A stretch of DNA of 64,000 nucleotides from an uncultured Lachnospiraceae bacterium (GTDB taxonomy: Bacteria; Bacillota; Clostridia; Lachnospirales; Lachnospiraceae). The translations under genes were made by a program, and so were the position numbers. The notes below the pieces were generated by a model. That model was not told the DNA's origin, searched no databases, and saw only the letters and a list, made by a program, of their open reading frames with translations. The stretch covers positions 10,638 to 74,637 of the forward strand of contig CAJUGD010000007.1 in assembly GCA_910586205.1 (NCBI GenBank), written 5' to 3'. The first letter of the stretch is position 1. Every line of letters begins with the position of its first letter. Of this stretch, positions 42,743-51,910 are shown one piece after another.

Positions 42743-43834
42743 TTATTCCTCAATGGCTACATAATCATCGGGAACTGTAACGCCAAGAGCGTCACAAAGG
42801 CTCTTATTATACTTTTTCGTAAACTGAGGAGCATACTCAATCGGCATCTCGGAAATATCCGCCTCTCCGGTCAGGATTTTTGCAGCCATCTTTCCGGTGC
42901 CTACCCCCAGGTCATAATAGCTGATAGACAAGGTAGCCACACCGCAGCCGCGGCACATGCCTTCCTCACCTGTTACTACCGGAACGCCTGCCGGCTGGCA
43001 GACATTATTTACCAGCTCTGTGTTGGCGGCCGCTGTGTTATCCGTAGGCACATAGATCACATCACTCTCGTCTGCCGCCTTGGTCACAATCGTGGTCAGA
43101 TCATTAGAATCGGAAAATGCATAATACTCACAGGTATATCCAAGGGCCTCCAGAGCCGTTTTTACCGTATCCACCTGATACTGGGAATTTGCCTCGGCAG
43201 AGCAATAAAGCAGTCCTACCTTCTTTGCATCCGGGAACAGCTCATGAAGCATGGCCGCCTGTTCGTCCAAAGGAGCCAGGTCGGATGTGCCGGAAATGTT
43301 GCCGCCTACTGTGCCGGAAAACCCGTCAATGCCAAGAGCCACCCCATACTCTGTTACAGAGGTTCCTAAAATCGGGATCTCATTGGTGCCTGCCTGAGCC
43401 GCCTGAAGGGCAGGCGTGGCATTGGCAAGAATCAGATTCACATTGGATGACACAAAACTGTTGATAATCGTGGAACAGGTATTGGAATCTCCTTGGGCAT
43501 TCTGCTCGTCAAAGGTCACTGCATCGCCTAATTCCTCTGTCAATGCATCCTTAAAGCCCTGTGTAGCCGCGTCAAGGGCATCATGCTGTACTAACTGGCA
43601 GATCCCCACAGTGTACGTCTCACCGGATGCCGCTTTTTCCCCATCGGCGCTGTCTGCTGCCTCTGTGTTGTCTTTTGCCCCGTCTGATGCCGGTGCCTGT
43701 GTATCTGCCGAAGCAGATGTTGTTTCTCCTGCGCTGTTATCCTTTGTGCCGCCAGAGCATGCAGCCATAGACATCACCATGGATGCAGCCAAAATCATGG
43801 ATAATAGCTTTGCTGACTTCTTCATAATTATCAT
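42743..43834 (-). CDS. ABC transporter substrate-binding lipoprotein (PF04392 type)
   Basis: 363 residues. Lipobox MSMAAC with Cys26, an acidic Ser/Thr/Ala-rich linker to about 65, then a two-lobed binding domain: YTVGICQLVQHDALDAATQGF, IINSFVSSNVNLILANATPALQAA, KKVGLLYCSAEANSQYQ, IYVPTDNTAAANTEL, CRGCGVATLSISYYDLG. This matches the TrpX/YnzE-like group. First gene of the operon. ATG 43834 is very near its GGGAG site, so ATG 43825 may be used instead. Confidence 0.9.
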   Translation of the reverse strand: MIIMKKSAKLLSMILAASMVMSMAACSGGTKDNSAGETTSASADTQAPASDGAKDNTEAADSADGEKAASGETYTVGICQLVQHDALDAATQGFKDALTEELGDAVTFDEQNAQGDSNTCSTIINSFVSSNVNLILANATPALQAAQAGTNEIPILGTSVTEYGVALGIDGFSGTVGGNISGTSDLAPLDEQAAMLHELFPDAKKVGLLYCSAEANSQYQVDTVKTALEALGYTCEYYAFSDSNDLTTIVTKAADESDVIYVPTDNTAAANTELVNNVCQPAGVPVVTGEEGMCRGCGVATLSISYYDLGVGTGKMAAKILTGEADISEMPIEYAPQFTKKYNKSLCDALGVTVPDDYVAIEE

Positions 43835-43886
43835 TCTCCCTCTGATTCCAGTTTTGATTTTATGTATTCAAAAGAACACACTTGGT

Positions 43887-43915
43887 ATCATACTACAAAA
43901 ATTCAAATGCGTCAA
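43887..43915 (-). promoter_or_regulatory. Sigma-A promoter of the TrpXYZ-like operon
   Basis: Minus strand TTGACG (43915-43910), 17 nt, TATGAT (43892-43887). Confidence 0.8.
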
Positions 43916-44057
43916 CTTTTTATAACTTTAAAATGTTAAAATTTAAAGCATTGAAGCAGAAAAAGAACCGGCATAGGCTCATAGGGATAAAAGACATCCC
44001 ATATTTCGACCGCATCCAATAACTGGCAATTTATACAAATTATAATCCAATTTATAT

Positions 44058-44086
44058 TTGCTTTTTCATGTTTTATCTATTATAAT
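44058..44086 (+). promoter_or_regulatory. Promoter of the small membrane protein gene
   Basis: TTGCTT (44058-44063), 17 nt, TATAAT (44081-44086), about 78 nt before the ATG. Nothing else is recognisable in the 43916-44057 stretch. Confidence 0.6.
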
Positions 44087-44163
44087 AGTTTTCGTAACCA
44101 TGTTTCTACATAAAAAGTTATTCAAAATACCGAACTGCAGTCACATGCGGAATGGAGGAACCT

Positions 44164-44571
44164 ATGAAACAACATTTAGGAGAAAAAGCATCCGCTGCGC
44201 AGGGCTTTATCTTTAAGACAGCCATGCTTTTAGAGATGCTTGTAGCCCTGATCGTAATCCTGGCCCTGATCATCATGTTCACCCGTGTTCCCCTGGAACT
44301 AAAGGAACTGGTAAACAGCGGAGAATTTAACCAGTTCCTGAAACACATGTTTGATTTGATCATTGGCATTGAGCTGTTAAAGATGCTGTGCCGCCATGAT
44401 CTGGATTCTGTGGTAGAGGTCCTTTTATTCTCTGTAGCCAGAGAGATGGTCATCGAACATATGCCAATCTACTTTACCCTGATTGGAATCATTGCAATCT
44501 CCCTTTTGTTCCTGATCCGGAAGTATTTGTTTGTATCCGCACTGGACAAGGATGACAGCAATAAGTCATAA
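44164..44571 (+). CDS. Small membrane protein, PsiE-like
   Basis: 135 residues with four predicted helices. The pattern FDLIIGIELLKMLCRHD, VVEVLLFSVAREMVIEH and IAISLLFLIRKYLF resembles the PsiE (phosphate-starvation-inducible E) family, although I recognise this only by pattern. ATG 44164 has GGAGG 5 nt upstream. Stands alone with its own promoter and converges on the dipeptidase gene, 21 nt away, with no obvious terminator between. Role unknown. Confidence 0.6.
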   Translation: MKQHLGEKASAAQGFIFKTAMLLEMLVALIVILALIIMFTRVPLELKELVNSGEFNQFLKHMFDLIIGIELLKMLCRHDLDSVVEVLLFSVAREMVIEHMPIYFTLIGIIAISLLFLIRKYLFVSALDKDDSNKS

Positions 44572-44592
44572 ACATCCATTGTTTCAGCTCTA

Positions 44593-45612
44593 TTACAGCA
44601 GCTCCTGATACAATCTCAGCACATTTCCATGAAAAACCGCCTCGATCTCTGATATGGTAAATCCCTGGCGGCTCATCTCGTCAGCAAGAAGCCCAATGGC
44701 AGAGCAATCTGCCATTTCCACCTTGCTGATGATCCCGTCAAAATCACTTCCCAATCCAATACATTCAATCCCGCCGATCTTTTTCATATGCTTCATATGG
44801 AGTACCATATCATGGCAATAGCTGTGAACCGGCTCCCCGCCATTTTCCTCATCACGAAGAAAAGATGCGCAGAAATTGATTCCTGCCACACCGCCCCGTT
44901 CTGCCAAAGCGCGGATCATCTCGTCCGTCAGGTTTCTGGGATGGCTTGCAATGGCCCGGGCATTAGAATGGCTTGCCACAAAAGGTTTTTTCGTATACCG
45001 AAACACATCCCATATTCCTGCATCGTTTAAATGGGAAACATCCACAATCATTCCCAATCGTTCCATCTCTCTGACAAACTCAATTCCCGTCTTGGTAAGC
45101 CCGTTTTCTGTATCTGCTGTCCGAGAAGGGACTCCGTCCGGTCCTTCCGGAAGAATCCGGTTTGGATAGCCCAGCTCATTGGGAAAGTTCCAGGTCAAAG
45201 TCATCATTCGAACCCCCAAACGGTAAAAATCCCGAAGATAAGCCAGCTTTCCGCAGCACACACCTCCTTCTTCGATGGTAAGCAATGCTGACATTTTCCC
45301 TTCCCTGCGGTTTCTCTCAATATCCTGCCAGGTTCTTGCCACTTCAATCCAATCAGAGTAAGGGCGCAGCTCCTCATAAAAAGCATCCACCAGCTCCATG
45401 GCATAAGCAAAAGGTTTACTCTCTCTTTTCAAATGGGTATACAGAGCAAAATTCTGCAGAATATAATTCCCTTTCTTCATTTTCTGCAGATCAATATGAC
45501 CGTCATTGCAGAACAGATTTCCAGGCTCTCCCTTTCTCTGACGCTCAAAAAGCTCTGAGATCGTGTCACAGTGCATGTCTGCTGCCTGTATGTATCGTGT
45601 GTTTTCCACCAT
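44593..45612 (-). CDS. Membrane dipeptidase-family metallopeptidase (M19)
   Basis: About 339 residues, renal-dipeptidase fold. Zinc ligands seen: HxD in AADMHCDTISELF (H14, D16), Glu in LTIEEGGVC, His in VDVSHLND and His in VASHSNARA, then GLGSDFDG. Hydrolyses dipeptides, often with D-residues at the C-side. ATG 45612 is followed by GTG 45609, and GGAGG upstream fits GTG better (6 nt). Last gene of the long leftward peptide unit, but an own promoter and inverted repeat lie in the 137-bp gap. Confidence 0.9.
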   Translation of the reverse strand: MVENTRYIQAADMHCDTISELFERQRKGEPGNLFCNDGHIDLQKMKKGNYILQNFALYTHLKRESKPFAYAMELVDAFYEELRPYSDWIEVARTWQDIERNRREGKMSALLTIEEGGVCCGKLAYLRDFYRLGVRMMTLTWNFPNELGYPNRILPEGPDGVPSRTADTENGLTKTGIEFVREMERLGMIVDVSHLNDAGIWDVFRYTKKPFVASHSNARAIASHPRNLTDEMIRALAERGGVAGINFCASFLRDEENGGEPVHSYCHDMVLHMKHMKKIGGIECIGLGSDFDGIISKVEMADCSAIGLLADEMSRQGFTISEIEAVFHGNVLRLYQELL

Positions 45613-45677
45613 GATCCTCCCTGTGCTGACTTTCTCTGCACATGTTTCTTCTATATTTATAGGATTGTATGAACATA

Positions 45678-45736
45678 GGCCCGTCAAAGGTTCCCCTTTG
45701 ACGGACCATCCTATTATAGCGCAGAATCCATGCTGT
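45678..45736 (-). promoter_or_regulatory. Internal promoter with inverted repeat before the M19 gene
   Basis: Minus strand TAGAAA, 17 nt, TATAAT (45718-45713). Directly after it GGTCCGTCAAAGG pairs with CCTTTGACGGGCC (45707-45678), a near-perfect 13-bp inverted repeat at the expected start of transcription, suitable as operator or 5' hairpin. Confidence 0.5.
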
Positions 45737-45749
45737 TTCTACCATAATA

Positions 45750-46955
45750 TTATATTTTTTCCCTGCAGCTGACGATCTCCCCATCTTTCAGCACAAATCT
45801 CATATTCCTTATGTCTGACATCTTTTTTAAAGGATTGCCCCGCACAATAAGCAGATCCGCCCGAAAGCCCTCAGCCACCTGCCCGATATCTGCCTTATCC
45901 AGCAGCTCTGCTGCCCGGCTGGTAGCGCTCCTTAAGGTTTCTGCATTGCCAAGCCCTTCTTCGTTCATGATCTCCAGCTCCCTAAGAAGGCTGAAGCCTA
46001 AAGGGAACCAGTCCTGCCCGGAATCCGTCCCTGCCACAATATTGACTCCTGCCTTTAATGCATAGTGAAAGGACCGGGTATGCCGCTCTACCACTGCCAG
46101 CGACTTTTTGTACATATAGTCCGGAACCAGCCCCTTTTCCCCCCTGTCTACCAGACGCCGGTACACTCCCAAAGTGGGCACCAGTACTGTATTGGTCTCG
46201 GCCAGACGTCCGGCCGTCTCCTCATCCATCAAAATCCCATGTTCTACCGAATCAATGCCTGCATTGACTGCCTCCTGTATTGCCTTGGAAACGGTCAGGT
46301 GGGCAAAGCATTTCCTTCCCCTGGCATGGGCCTCGTCAATCCCTGCCTCGATCTCCTCCCGGCACATCTGCTGATCCTCCATGCGCTCTGTAGAGGTGCC
46401 GGCGCCGCCGGTGATCATAAGCTTAATCCAATCAGCTCCGGCCATAATTTCTTCCCGAACCGCTTTTCTGACCTCCCACGGCCCGTCTGCCACATGATTG
46501 CCGAAATTCCATCCATGTCCGCAGGTGGTGCAGATGGCCCGTCCCGGAATCACCATATGAGGGCCAGGAAAATTTCCTGTATCAAATGCATCCCGAAGGG
46601 AGTAGGTTCCATGATGGCCCGCTGTGTCTACCCGGATTGTAGTAACTCCATTGTCAATACAGTTCTTCCCTTCCTGCACGCCTCTCAGCACAGAAGACGC
46701 GATAGTTCCAGGCGTGATTCCGTCCTTCTGCTCTGCTGTAATCAATCCCACAATATTGGCATGGCAGTCAATCAGCCCAGGAAGCATAGTCATTCCTCTG
46801 CAGTCATATACTTCTGCTTCTCTTTTGTCAATCTCCTCTCCTGCTGGCCTTATGACAGATATTTTTCCCGCTTCTACCGCAACTGTCTGATCCAAAAGAC
46901 AGTCTTTTTGTATTCCGTCAAATATATTCACATGTTCAAATATTTTTTTCTTCAT
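45750..46955 (-). CDS. Amidohydrolase family protein (prolidase/imidazolonepropionase-like)
   Basis: About 401 residues. N-terminal beta domain (FEHVNIFDGIQKD, TVAVEAGKIS), then the TIM barrel. Metal ligands: the first motif reads LPGLIDCHAN with H65 and Asn67 where HxH is usual; Lys in DWIKLMITGGAG, His in CFAHLTVSKA, His in SVEHGILMD and Asp in VAGTDSGQDW are present. Members cleave amide or peptide bonds such as Xaa-Pro or N-acyl groups. ATG 46955 (MKKKIFEH) is preferred by family alignment; ribosome binding is weak there and ATG 46976 is an alternative. Belongs to the Opp-like unit. Confidence 0.82.
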   Translation of the reverse strand: MKKKIFEHVNIFDGIQKDCLLDQTVAVEAGKISVIRPAGEEIDKREAEVYDCRGMTMLPGLIDCHANIVGLITAEQKDGITPGTIASSVLRGVQEGKNCIDNGVTTIRVDTAGHHGTYSLRDAFDTGNFPGPHMVIPGRAICTTCGHGWNFGNHVADGPWEVRKAVREEIMAGADWIKLMITGGAGTSTERMEDQQMCREEIEAGIDEAHARGRKCFAHLTVSKAIQEAVNAGIDSVEHGILMDEETAGRLAETNTVLVPTLGVYRRLVDRGEKGLVPDYMYKKSLAVVERHTRSFHYALKAGVNIVAGTDSGQDWFPLGFSLLRELEIMNEEGLGNAETLRSATSRAAELLDKADIGQVAEGFRADLLIVRGNPLKKMSDIRNMRFVLKDGEIVSCREKI

Positions 46956-47052
46956 CTTTTCACCCCATTTTGTCATCCATGCTGCAAATTCCTCTCCCGC
47001 TGCCATGTTGTGCCGATTTAAAGCCTGTTATCCGGTTCCTTCTGCACTCCTT

Positions 47053-48003
47053 TTACAGACTTTCGCAAAGTCCTACTGCCGTTTTTATGGTTTCTTCCGG
47101 AAGATTGCCGGGCAGAGTGCAGTCTGCCCCAATAATAAGCCGATCACGCCCCACTTCTTCCACGGCCTTTTTCATCTGCCATAGCATCTTTTCCTGATTT
47201 CCGTCAATCAGCGCTCCCTGCCTATTGTCAAAGCCGCCCATAATAACTTTTCCCGGGAATATCCCTGCCCCGTCTTTTAAGCTGTAGGAGCTGTCATATA
47301 CTGCCCAGTTAACCACATGAGCCGGGTAATCCCGAAACATTACAAGACGCGGATGATCCTTACAGATATGTAAAAAGACAATGCCTTGTTTCATCACATT
47401 TGCAAGAAGCTTTGTCTCCTCCGGCATAACATACTTTTCATAAAATTCTTTTGTGAATCGGTGCTCCTCTCCTCCTAACAGTGCATAGTAGATCCCATCC
47501 GCCCCGGCTTCCAAACATGCCAGGCTTAAGTTTTCCAAAGTCTTGGCAATCTGCTCAAGCCCTGCCTTTACAGACTCCGGATCCTGCTTTAAATGTCTTG
47601 TCACCGTATTATCAGGATTCACAAAAACACCCGGACCGTCTGTGGCATGACATGCTGACACCAAAATTCCATGGATTGTTGCCAATAGAAAGGCATCCTT
47701 GCCCAGCTCTTTTCGGATTTTTGCGATTTCCTCCAGATATCCGGTATAATGGGTGTCTCTTATCTCCTTTGACTGAATCTTCCTCCAGTCTTCCGGCTTT
47801 TCAATATTTACATCCAACCGGTAAAAATGTTCATTCATAATTTTGACAATGGGAACGCCTGTCTGGCGGTAATATTCCAGATGGGCTGTCACTGCCCTGC
47901 TTCCTTTTTCTTTCCCCTCTCCAAAATGCTTCCAGAACCCGCAGGGAACCGTTTTGTCATTGTGCCCGGTTCTCAAAAATTTTAATAATTCCGATTTGTT
48001 CAT
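47053..48003 (-). CDS. Uroporphyrinogen decarboxylase (URO-D) family protein
   Basis: About 316 residues with a URO-D/MtaA-like TIM barrel: PCGFWKHFGEG at the N-terminus, LATIHGILVSACHATDG, LACLEAGADGIYYALLGG, FLHICKDHPRLVMF and MGGFDNRQGALIDG near the end. Such proteins include corrinoid-dependent methyltransferases as well as the haem enzyme. No haem genes are nearby and no corrinoid protein is adjacent, so the reaction is unknown. ATG 48003 (MNKSELL) is chosen; ATG 48015 is also possible. Between the transporter and the two hydrolases of the same unit, hence probably acting on the imported compound. Confidence 0.8.
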   Translation of the reverse strand: MNKSELLKFLRTGHNDKTVPCGFWKHFGEGKEKGSRAVTAHLEYYRQTGVPIVKIMNEHFYRLDVNIEKPEDWRKIQSKEIRDTHYTGYLEEIAKIRKELGKDAFLLATIHGILVSACHATDGPGVFVNPDNTVTRHLKQDPESVKAGLEQIAKTLENLSLACLEAGADGIYYALLGGEEHRFTKEFYEKYVMPEETKLLANVMKQGIVFLHICKDHPRLVMFRDYPAHVVNWAVYDSSYSLKDGAGIFPGKVIMGGFDNRQGALIDGNQEKMLWQMKKAVEEVGRDRLIIGADCTLPGNLPEETIKTAVGLCESL

Positions 48004-48041
48004 ATTTTCCGCCATTCCTTTCCAATGCACAAATAAGTATT

Positions 48042-48986
48042 TCAAGACACCAAATGACAAGCCACCTGGCTTTCTCCCACCTGCCTTAATTTTGGCTCCT
48101 CCTCTGTGCAGACCGGTTTGGCATAGGCGCACCGGCCGCTGAAGCGGCACCCGGCCGGAGGATTCACCGGACTCGGCACATCCCCTGTCAGAATATTCCC
48201 TTGAACCGAGGTTCCTGGTTTTGCCCTGGGAATGGAAGCTAACAATGCCTTGGTATAAGGGTGAAGGGGATTGGCAAAGAGAGTTTTATAATCTGCCGCT
48301 TCCACCAGCTTCCCCAAATACATGACGGCAATCCGGTCACTGATATGCTTGACTACACTTAAATTGTGGGAGATAAACAGATAGGTATATCCGTTCTTTT
48401 CCCGCAGCTCCATTAACAGGTTTAGTATCTGGGCCTGTATGCTCACATCCAGAGCCGACACAGGCTCATCCATCACAATGAAGGATGGATTTAATATCAA
48501 AGCACGGGCAATGCCGATTCTCTGCCGCCGTCCTCCGTCCAGTTCATGGGGATATGCGTCAATAAGCCGCTGCTCTAACCCAGTCACCTCCATCATCTCC
48601 AATACCCGGTCAAGCCGATCCACAGCGCTGTAATCTGTGGCTATCTTTAAAGGATATTCGATGAGCTGCTGCACGTTCATCCTTGGATTTAAAGAAGTAT
48701 ACGGATCCTGGAACACGATCTGCATCTCTTTTCGAAGCTTTTTCATTTCCCCTTTAGAATACTTTAAAATATTGTTTCCTTTATAAATAACTTCCCCGGA
48801 AGTTGGCTCATGAAGGCGCAGGATCGCCCGTCCTGCCGTGGACTTGCCGCATCCCGATTCTCCTACTAAACCCAGGGTCTCACCGCCTTTGATGGATAAA
48901 TCGATCCCGTCAACTGCGTAAAGGATGCCGTCCCTTGTCTTAAAATGTTTTTTCAGATTCCGGACTTCCAATAATTCCTGGCTCAA
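48042..48986 (-). CDS. Oligopeptide/dipeptide ABC transporter ATP-binding protein (OppF/DppF type)
   Basis: 314 residues: Walker A GESGCGKST, signature ELDGGRRQRIGIARAL, Walker B IVMDEPVSALDVSIQ, and the C-terminal oligo_HPY extension with four Cys (CRFSGRCAYAKPVC...C) that in relatives bind an Fe-S cluster. Its start overlaps the OppD stop by 4 nt. Second ATPase of the importer. Confidence 0.94.
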   Translation of the reverse strand: MSQELLEVRNLKKHFKTRDGILYAVDGIDLSIKGGETLGLVGESGCGKSTAGRAILRLHEPTSGEVIYKGNNILKYSKGEMKKLRKEMQIVFQDPYTSLNPRMNVQQLIEYPLKIATDYSAVDRLDRVLEMMEVTGLEQRLIDAYPHELDGGRRQRIGIARALILNPSFIVMDEPVSALDVSIQAQILNLLMELREKNGYTYLFISHNLSVVKHISDRIAVMYLGKLVEAADYKTLFANPLHPYTKALLASIPRAKPGTSVQGNILTGDVPSPVNPPAGCRFSGRCAYAKPVCTEEEPKLRQVGESQVACHLVS

Positions 48987-49966
48987 TTTATCCCCTCCTC
49001 ACTGTTGAGAAAACATTTGACAAAATGATTCTCCCTTACCAGACTGTCTTCCGGGCATTTCTGTGAGCATATTTCCATTGCATACTGACACCGGGGATGA
49101 AAGGCACAGCCTGAGGGAATATTCGTCGGATCCGGCGTCATTCCCCGGATTACTTTAAGCTTCTTCTGCTCTGTATCAATGTCGGGAATCGAGTGGAACA
49201 AACCCTCTGTGTAGGGATGCCTGTGATCCTTATAGATCTCCTCCACCGTGCCGTATTCCACAATCTGTCCTGCATACATAATGGCCACTGTATCACAGAT
49301 ATCCGCAACCACCCCCAGATCATGGGTTATGAGAATCATGGCTGTATCATACTTGCTTTTCAGCCCTCTCATCAGTTCTAAAATCTGTGCCTGGATCGTC
49401 ACATCCAAAGCTGTTGTCGGCTCGTCTGCGATCAATAGCCGGGGATTGCAGGACAATGCCATGGCAATCACCACCCGCTGCTTCATGCCTCCGCTGAATT
49501 GATGGGGATAGTCGTCAAACCGTTCTTTTTTGATCCCCACTGTCTCCAGCATTTGTTCTGCTGCCTGACGGATTTCCTTTCTTGTCAGCTCGGAATGGAG
49601 ACGGATCATCTCCTCAATCTGGGATCCTACGGTATTAACCGGGTCTAATGATGTCATGGGATCCTGAAAAATCATGGCAATATCCTTGCCGCGGATCTTC
49701 CGCATATCCTTGCTGCTTTTCTGCCGCAGATCCTCTCCATTAAACAGGATCTCTCCGGAAACGGATTTTACAGATAATTCCGGAAGAATCCGTAAAATAC
49801 TGAATGCGGTGGTGCTCTTGCCGGCCCCGGTCTCACCGACTAAACCAAAAGTCTCCCCTTTATGAATGGATAAGTTTAAATTTCTTACTGCATGTACTGC
49901 TTTACCGGAGGATTTGTAGTCTACGGACAAATCCTTGATTTCCATCAGTACCTCACCATGTTCCAT
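48983..49966 (-). CDS. Oligopeptide/dipeptide ABC transporter ATP-binding protein (OppD/DppD type)
   Basis: 327 residues from ATG 49966, which has AGGAGG 5 nt upstream; the longer frame to 50077 overlaps the permease and is not needed. Walker A GETGAGKST, signature FSGGMKQRVVIAMAL, Walker B LLIADEPTTALDVTIQ, and the oligo_HPY tail with CAFHPRCQYAMEIC. First ATPase of the importer. Confidence 0.94.
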   Translation of the reverse strand: MEHGEVLMEIKDLSVDYKSSGKAVHAVRNLNLSIHKGETFGLVGETGAGKSTTAFSILRILPELSVKSVSGEILFNGEDLRQKSSKDMRKIRGKDIAMIFQDPMTSLDPVNTVGSQIEEMIRLHSELTRKEIRQAAEQMLETVGIKKERFDDYPHQFSGGMKQRVVIAMALSCNPRLLIADEPTTALDVTIQAQILELMRGLKSKYDTAMILITHDLGVVADICDTVAIMYAGQIVEYGTVEEIYKDHRHPYTEGLFHSIPDIDTEQKKLKVIRGMTPDPTNIPSGCAFHPRCQYAMEICSQKCPEDSLVRENHFVKCFLNSEEGIN

Positions 49967-50024
49967 AACAGCCTCCTGTCTGCTGCCCTGCAGCGGTTTT
50001 CTTTGACCATTCTTCCCGCTCTGC

Positions 50025-50912
50025 TTAATCCTTAAGCTTCGGATCCAATGCATCCCTAAGACCGTCGCCCAAAGCATTGAGACAGAATACGGTCAGTGCA
50101 ATGGCCGCTGCAGGCGATATCAGCATATAAGCATAATCCCGGATATAGCTCCGAGCCTCGGAAAGCATGGAACCCCACTCCGGAATCGGAGGCTGCAGCC
50201 CAAGTCCCACAAAGCTGAGCCCGGCCACAGTCAGAATGGCTGTGGCCACTCCAAAGGTAGCCTGGACTAAAATAGGCGCCATACAATTCGGAAGAATATG
50301 TTTTGTGATAATCTCAAAATCCCCTGCCCCCACTGCCCTGGCTGCTTCCACGTATTCCTGATCTTTGTTGGAAAGAATCTCTGCGCGGATCAGCCGTGCA
50401 TATCCTGGTATGGTGGAAACGCCGGTTGCAATCATCAGGTTTAAAAGGCTTGTGCCAAAAGTGGCCACAATGGCAAGAGCCAGCAGGACAGAAGGAATGG
50501 ACAGCATAATATCCATGCACCTCATAATCATATTATCCACCCTTTTCCCGTAATAGCCTGCCGCTGCTCCTAAGATCCCCCCTAAAAGCAATGCCAGCCC
50601 CACAGCCACCACTCCCACGCTAAGGGAGATCCTTGTGCCGTAAATTAAGCGGCTTAAAATATCCCGGCCATACTGGTCTGTGCCCAGCCAATGGGCTTTG
50701 GAGGGACCCTGAAGCAAGTCTCTTAGGTTTTGTTCAAAATAAGAATAAGGTGCAATCCAGTCAGCAAAAATACTGAGGAAAACCAGAAACAGCAGTACAA
50801 ATAAGCTGGCCGTGGCAATCTTATTCTTTTTAAGCCTTCTGAATGTTTCTCCTGCCAGATAACCGTTTTTCAGCCTTCCTTTGGCGCCTTTTCTTTTCCA
50901 TGCCTGAGCCAT
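50025..50912 (-). CDS. Oligopeptide/dipeptide ABC transporter permease (OppC/DppC type)
   Basis: 295 residues, six helices: an OppC_N region (FRRLKKNKIATASLFVLLFLVF), the periplasmic-side motif WLGTDQYGRDILSRLIYGTRISL, and EAARAVGAGDFEIITKHILPNCMAPILV, the EAA loop that contacts the ATPase. GAGGAGG before ATG 50912. Overlaps the OppB stop by 43 nt. Confidence 0.94.
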   Translation of the reverse strand: MAQAWKRKGAKGRLKNGYLAGETFRRLKKNKIATASLFVLLFLVFLSIFADWIAPYSYFEQNLRDLLQGPSKAHWLGTDQYGRDILSRLIYGTRISLSVGVVAVGLALLLGGILGAAAGYYGKRVDNMIMRCMDIMLSIPSVLLALAIVATFGTSLLNLMIATGVSTIPGYARLIRAEILSNKDQEYVEAARAVGAGDFEIITKHILPNCMAPILVQATFGVATAILTVAGLSFVGLGLQPPIPEWGSMLSEARSYIRDYAYMLISPAAAIALTVFCLNALGDGLRDALDPKLKD

Positions 50913-51862
50913 GAGAAAACACCTCCTCTGGTACTCCCAAACTGAGCCCGAACTCTTGGGTCCACAAACGCATAAGCCAGATCAATAAACAAATTGGTCA
51001 CTGCCACCACTGCCGCCACACACACAACCCCTCCCAAAACCAGAGGATAGTCCCGGTTGGTCACAGCAGAGACTAAAAGCCTTCCCAGCCCCGGAATCAG
51101 AAAAATGGTTTCTGTCACAAAAGCTCCTCCGATTAAGGCTCCGAACTGAAGCCCTATGGTGGTTAGGATCGGCATCAGGGCATTTTTAAAAGCGTGAAAC
51201 ACAATCAGGTCAAATTCCCTCTGCCCTTTGGCGCGTATGGTGCGGATATAATCCTGACGTATCACCTCCAGCATACTGGATCTGGTCATTCTGGCACAAA
51301 TTGCCATAGGCTGCATTCCCAAGGCAATCACCGGAAGCAGCATTTCCTTCACGGTGGAGAATCCGGACGGGGGAAGCCATCGAAGCTTTACGGAAAAAAT
51401 CAAAATCATCACAAGAGCAAAGACAAAGGCCGGCACGGACATACCGATCATGGCAAAAGACATAACAAGGTTGTCAAACCAGGAAGCCTGCTTTACTGAT
51501 GCTAAGATCCCTGCCGGAATGCCTACTGCAGCCCCTGCCAGCACAGAGAACCCGGCCAATTTCAGGGTATTGGGGAAATAGCTTTGAATCTGGTAGGCCA
51601 CACTGATATCCGACCGGTAAGACGTGCCGAAATCAAAATGAAGCACTGCCTTTTTCAGCCAGGACAAATACTGCATAAGCAAGGGCTTGTCAAGCCCAAG
51701 CTCTATTCGCTTTGCCTCTATGGCTGCCTGTGTGGCTCCCTCCCCTATGGCAAGCTGCGCAGGATCGCCGGGAGCCGCATATAAAATAGCATACACAAGA
51801 AACGAAACAAACAGCAGGGTCGGAATCAAAAACAAAATTCTTTTTAAGATATATTTGATCAA
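50870..51862 (-). CDS. Oligopeptide/dipeptide ABC transporter permease (OppB/DppB type)
   Basis: 330 residues: YILKRILFLIPTLLFVSFLVY at the N-terminus, GDPAQLAIGEGAT, then RTIRAKGQREFDLIVFHAFKNALMPIL with the EAA-like loop and VETIFLIPGLGRLLVSAVTNRDYPLV near the end. About six membrane helices. Second gene of the transporter set, after the binding protein. Confidence 0.94.
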   Translation of the reverse strand: MIKYILKRILFLIPTLLFVSFLVYAILYAAPGDPAQLAIGEGATQAAIEAKRIELGLDKPLLMQYLSWLKKAVLHFDFGTSYRSDISVAYQIQSYFPNTLKLAGFSVLAGAAVGIPAGILASVKQASWFDNLVMSFAMIGMSVPAFVFALVMILIFSVKLRWLPPSGFSTVKEMLLPVIALGMQPMAICARMTRSSMLEVIRQDYIRTIRAKGQREFDLIVFHAFKNALMPILTTIGLQFGALIGGAFVTETIFLIPGLGRLLVSAVTNRDYPLVLGGVVCVAAVVAVTNLFIDLAYAFVDPRVRAQFGSTRGGVFSWLRHGKEKAPKEG

Positions 51863-51910
51863 TTCTATCCACTCCCTTTCAGGATCTAGTGTGCTGTCTT
51901 GCGGAAATAG

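Noticed and set aside
43835..44040. T-box before the TrpXYZ-like operon
   Set aside because: No T-box core or terminator/antiterminator pair; only a plain promoter is seen.
46065..47021. 318-codon plus-strand frame opposite the amidohydrolase
   Set aside because: Antisense to a clear family gene; Cys/His/Pro-rich composition typical of shadow frames.
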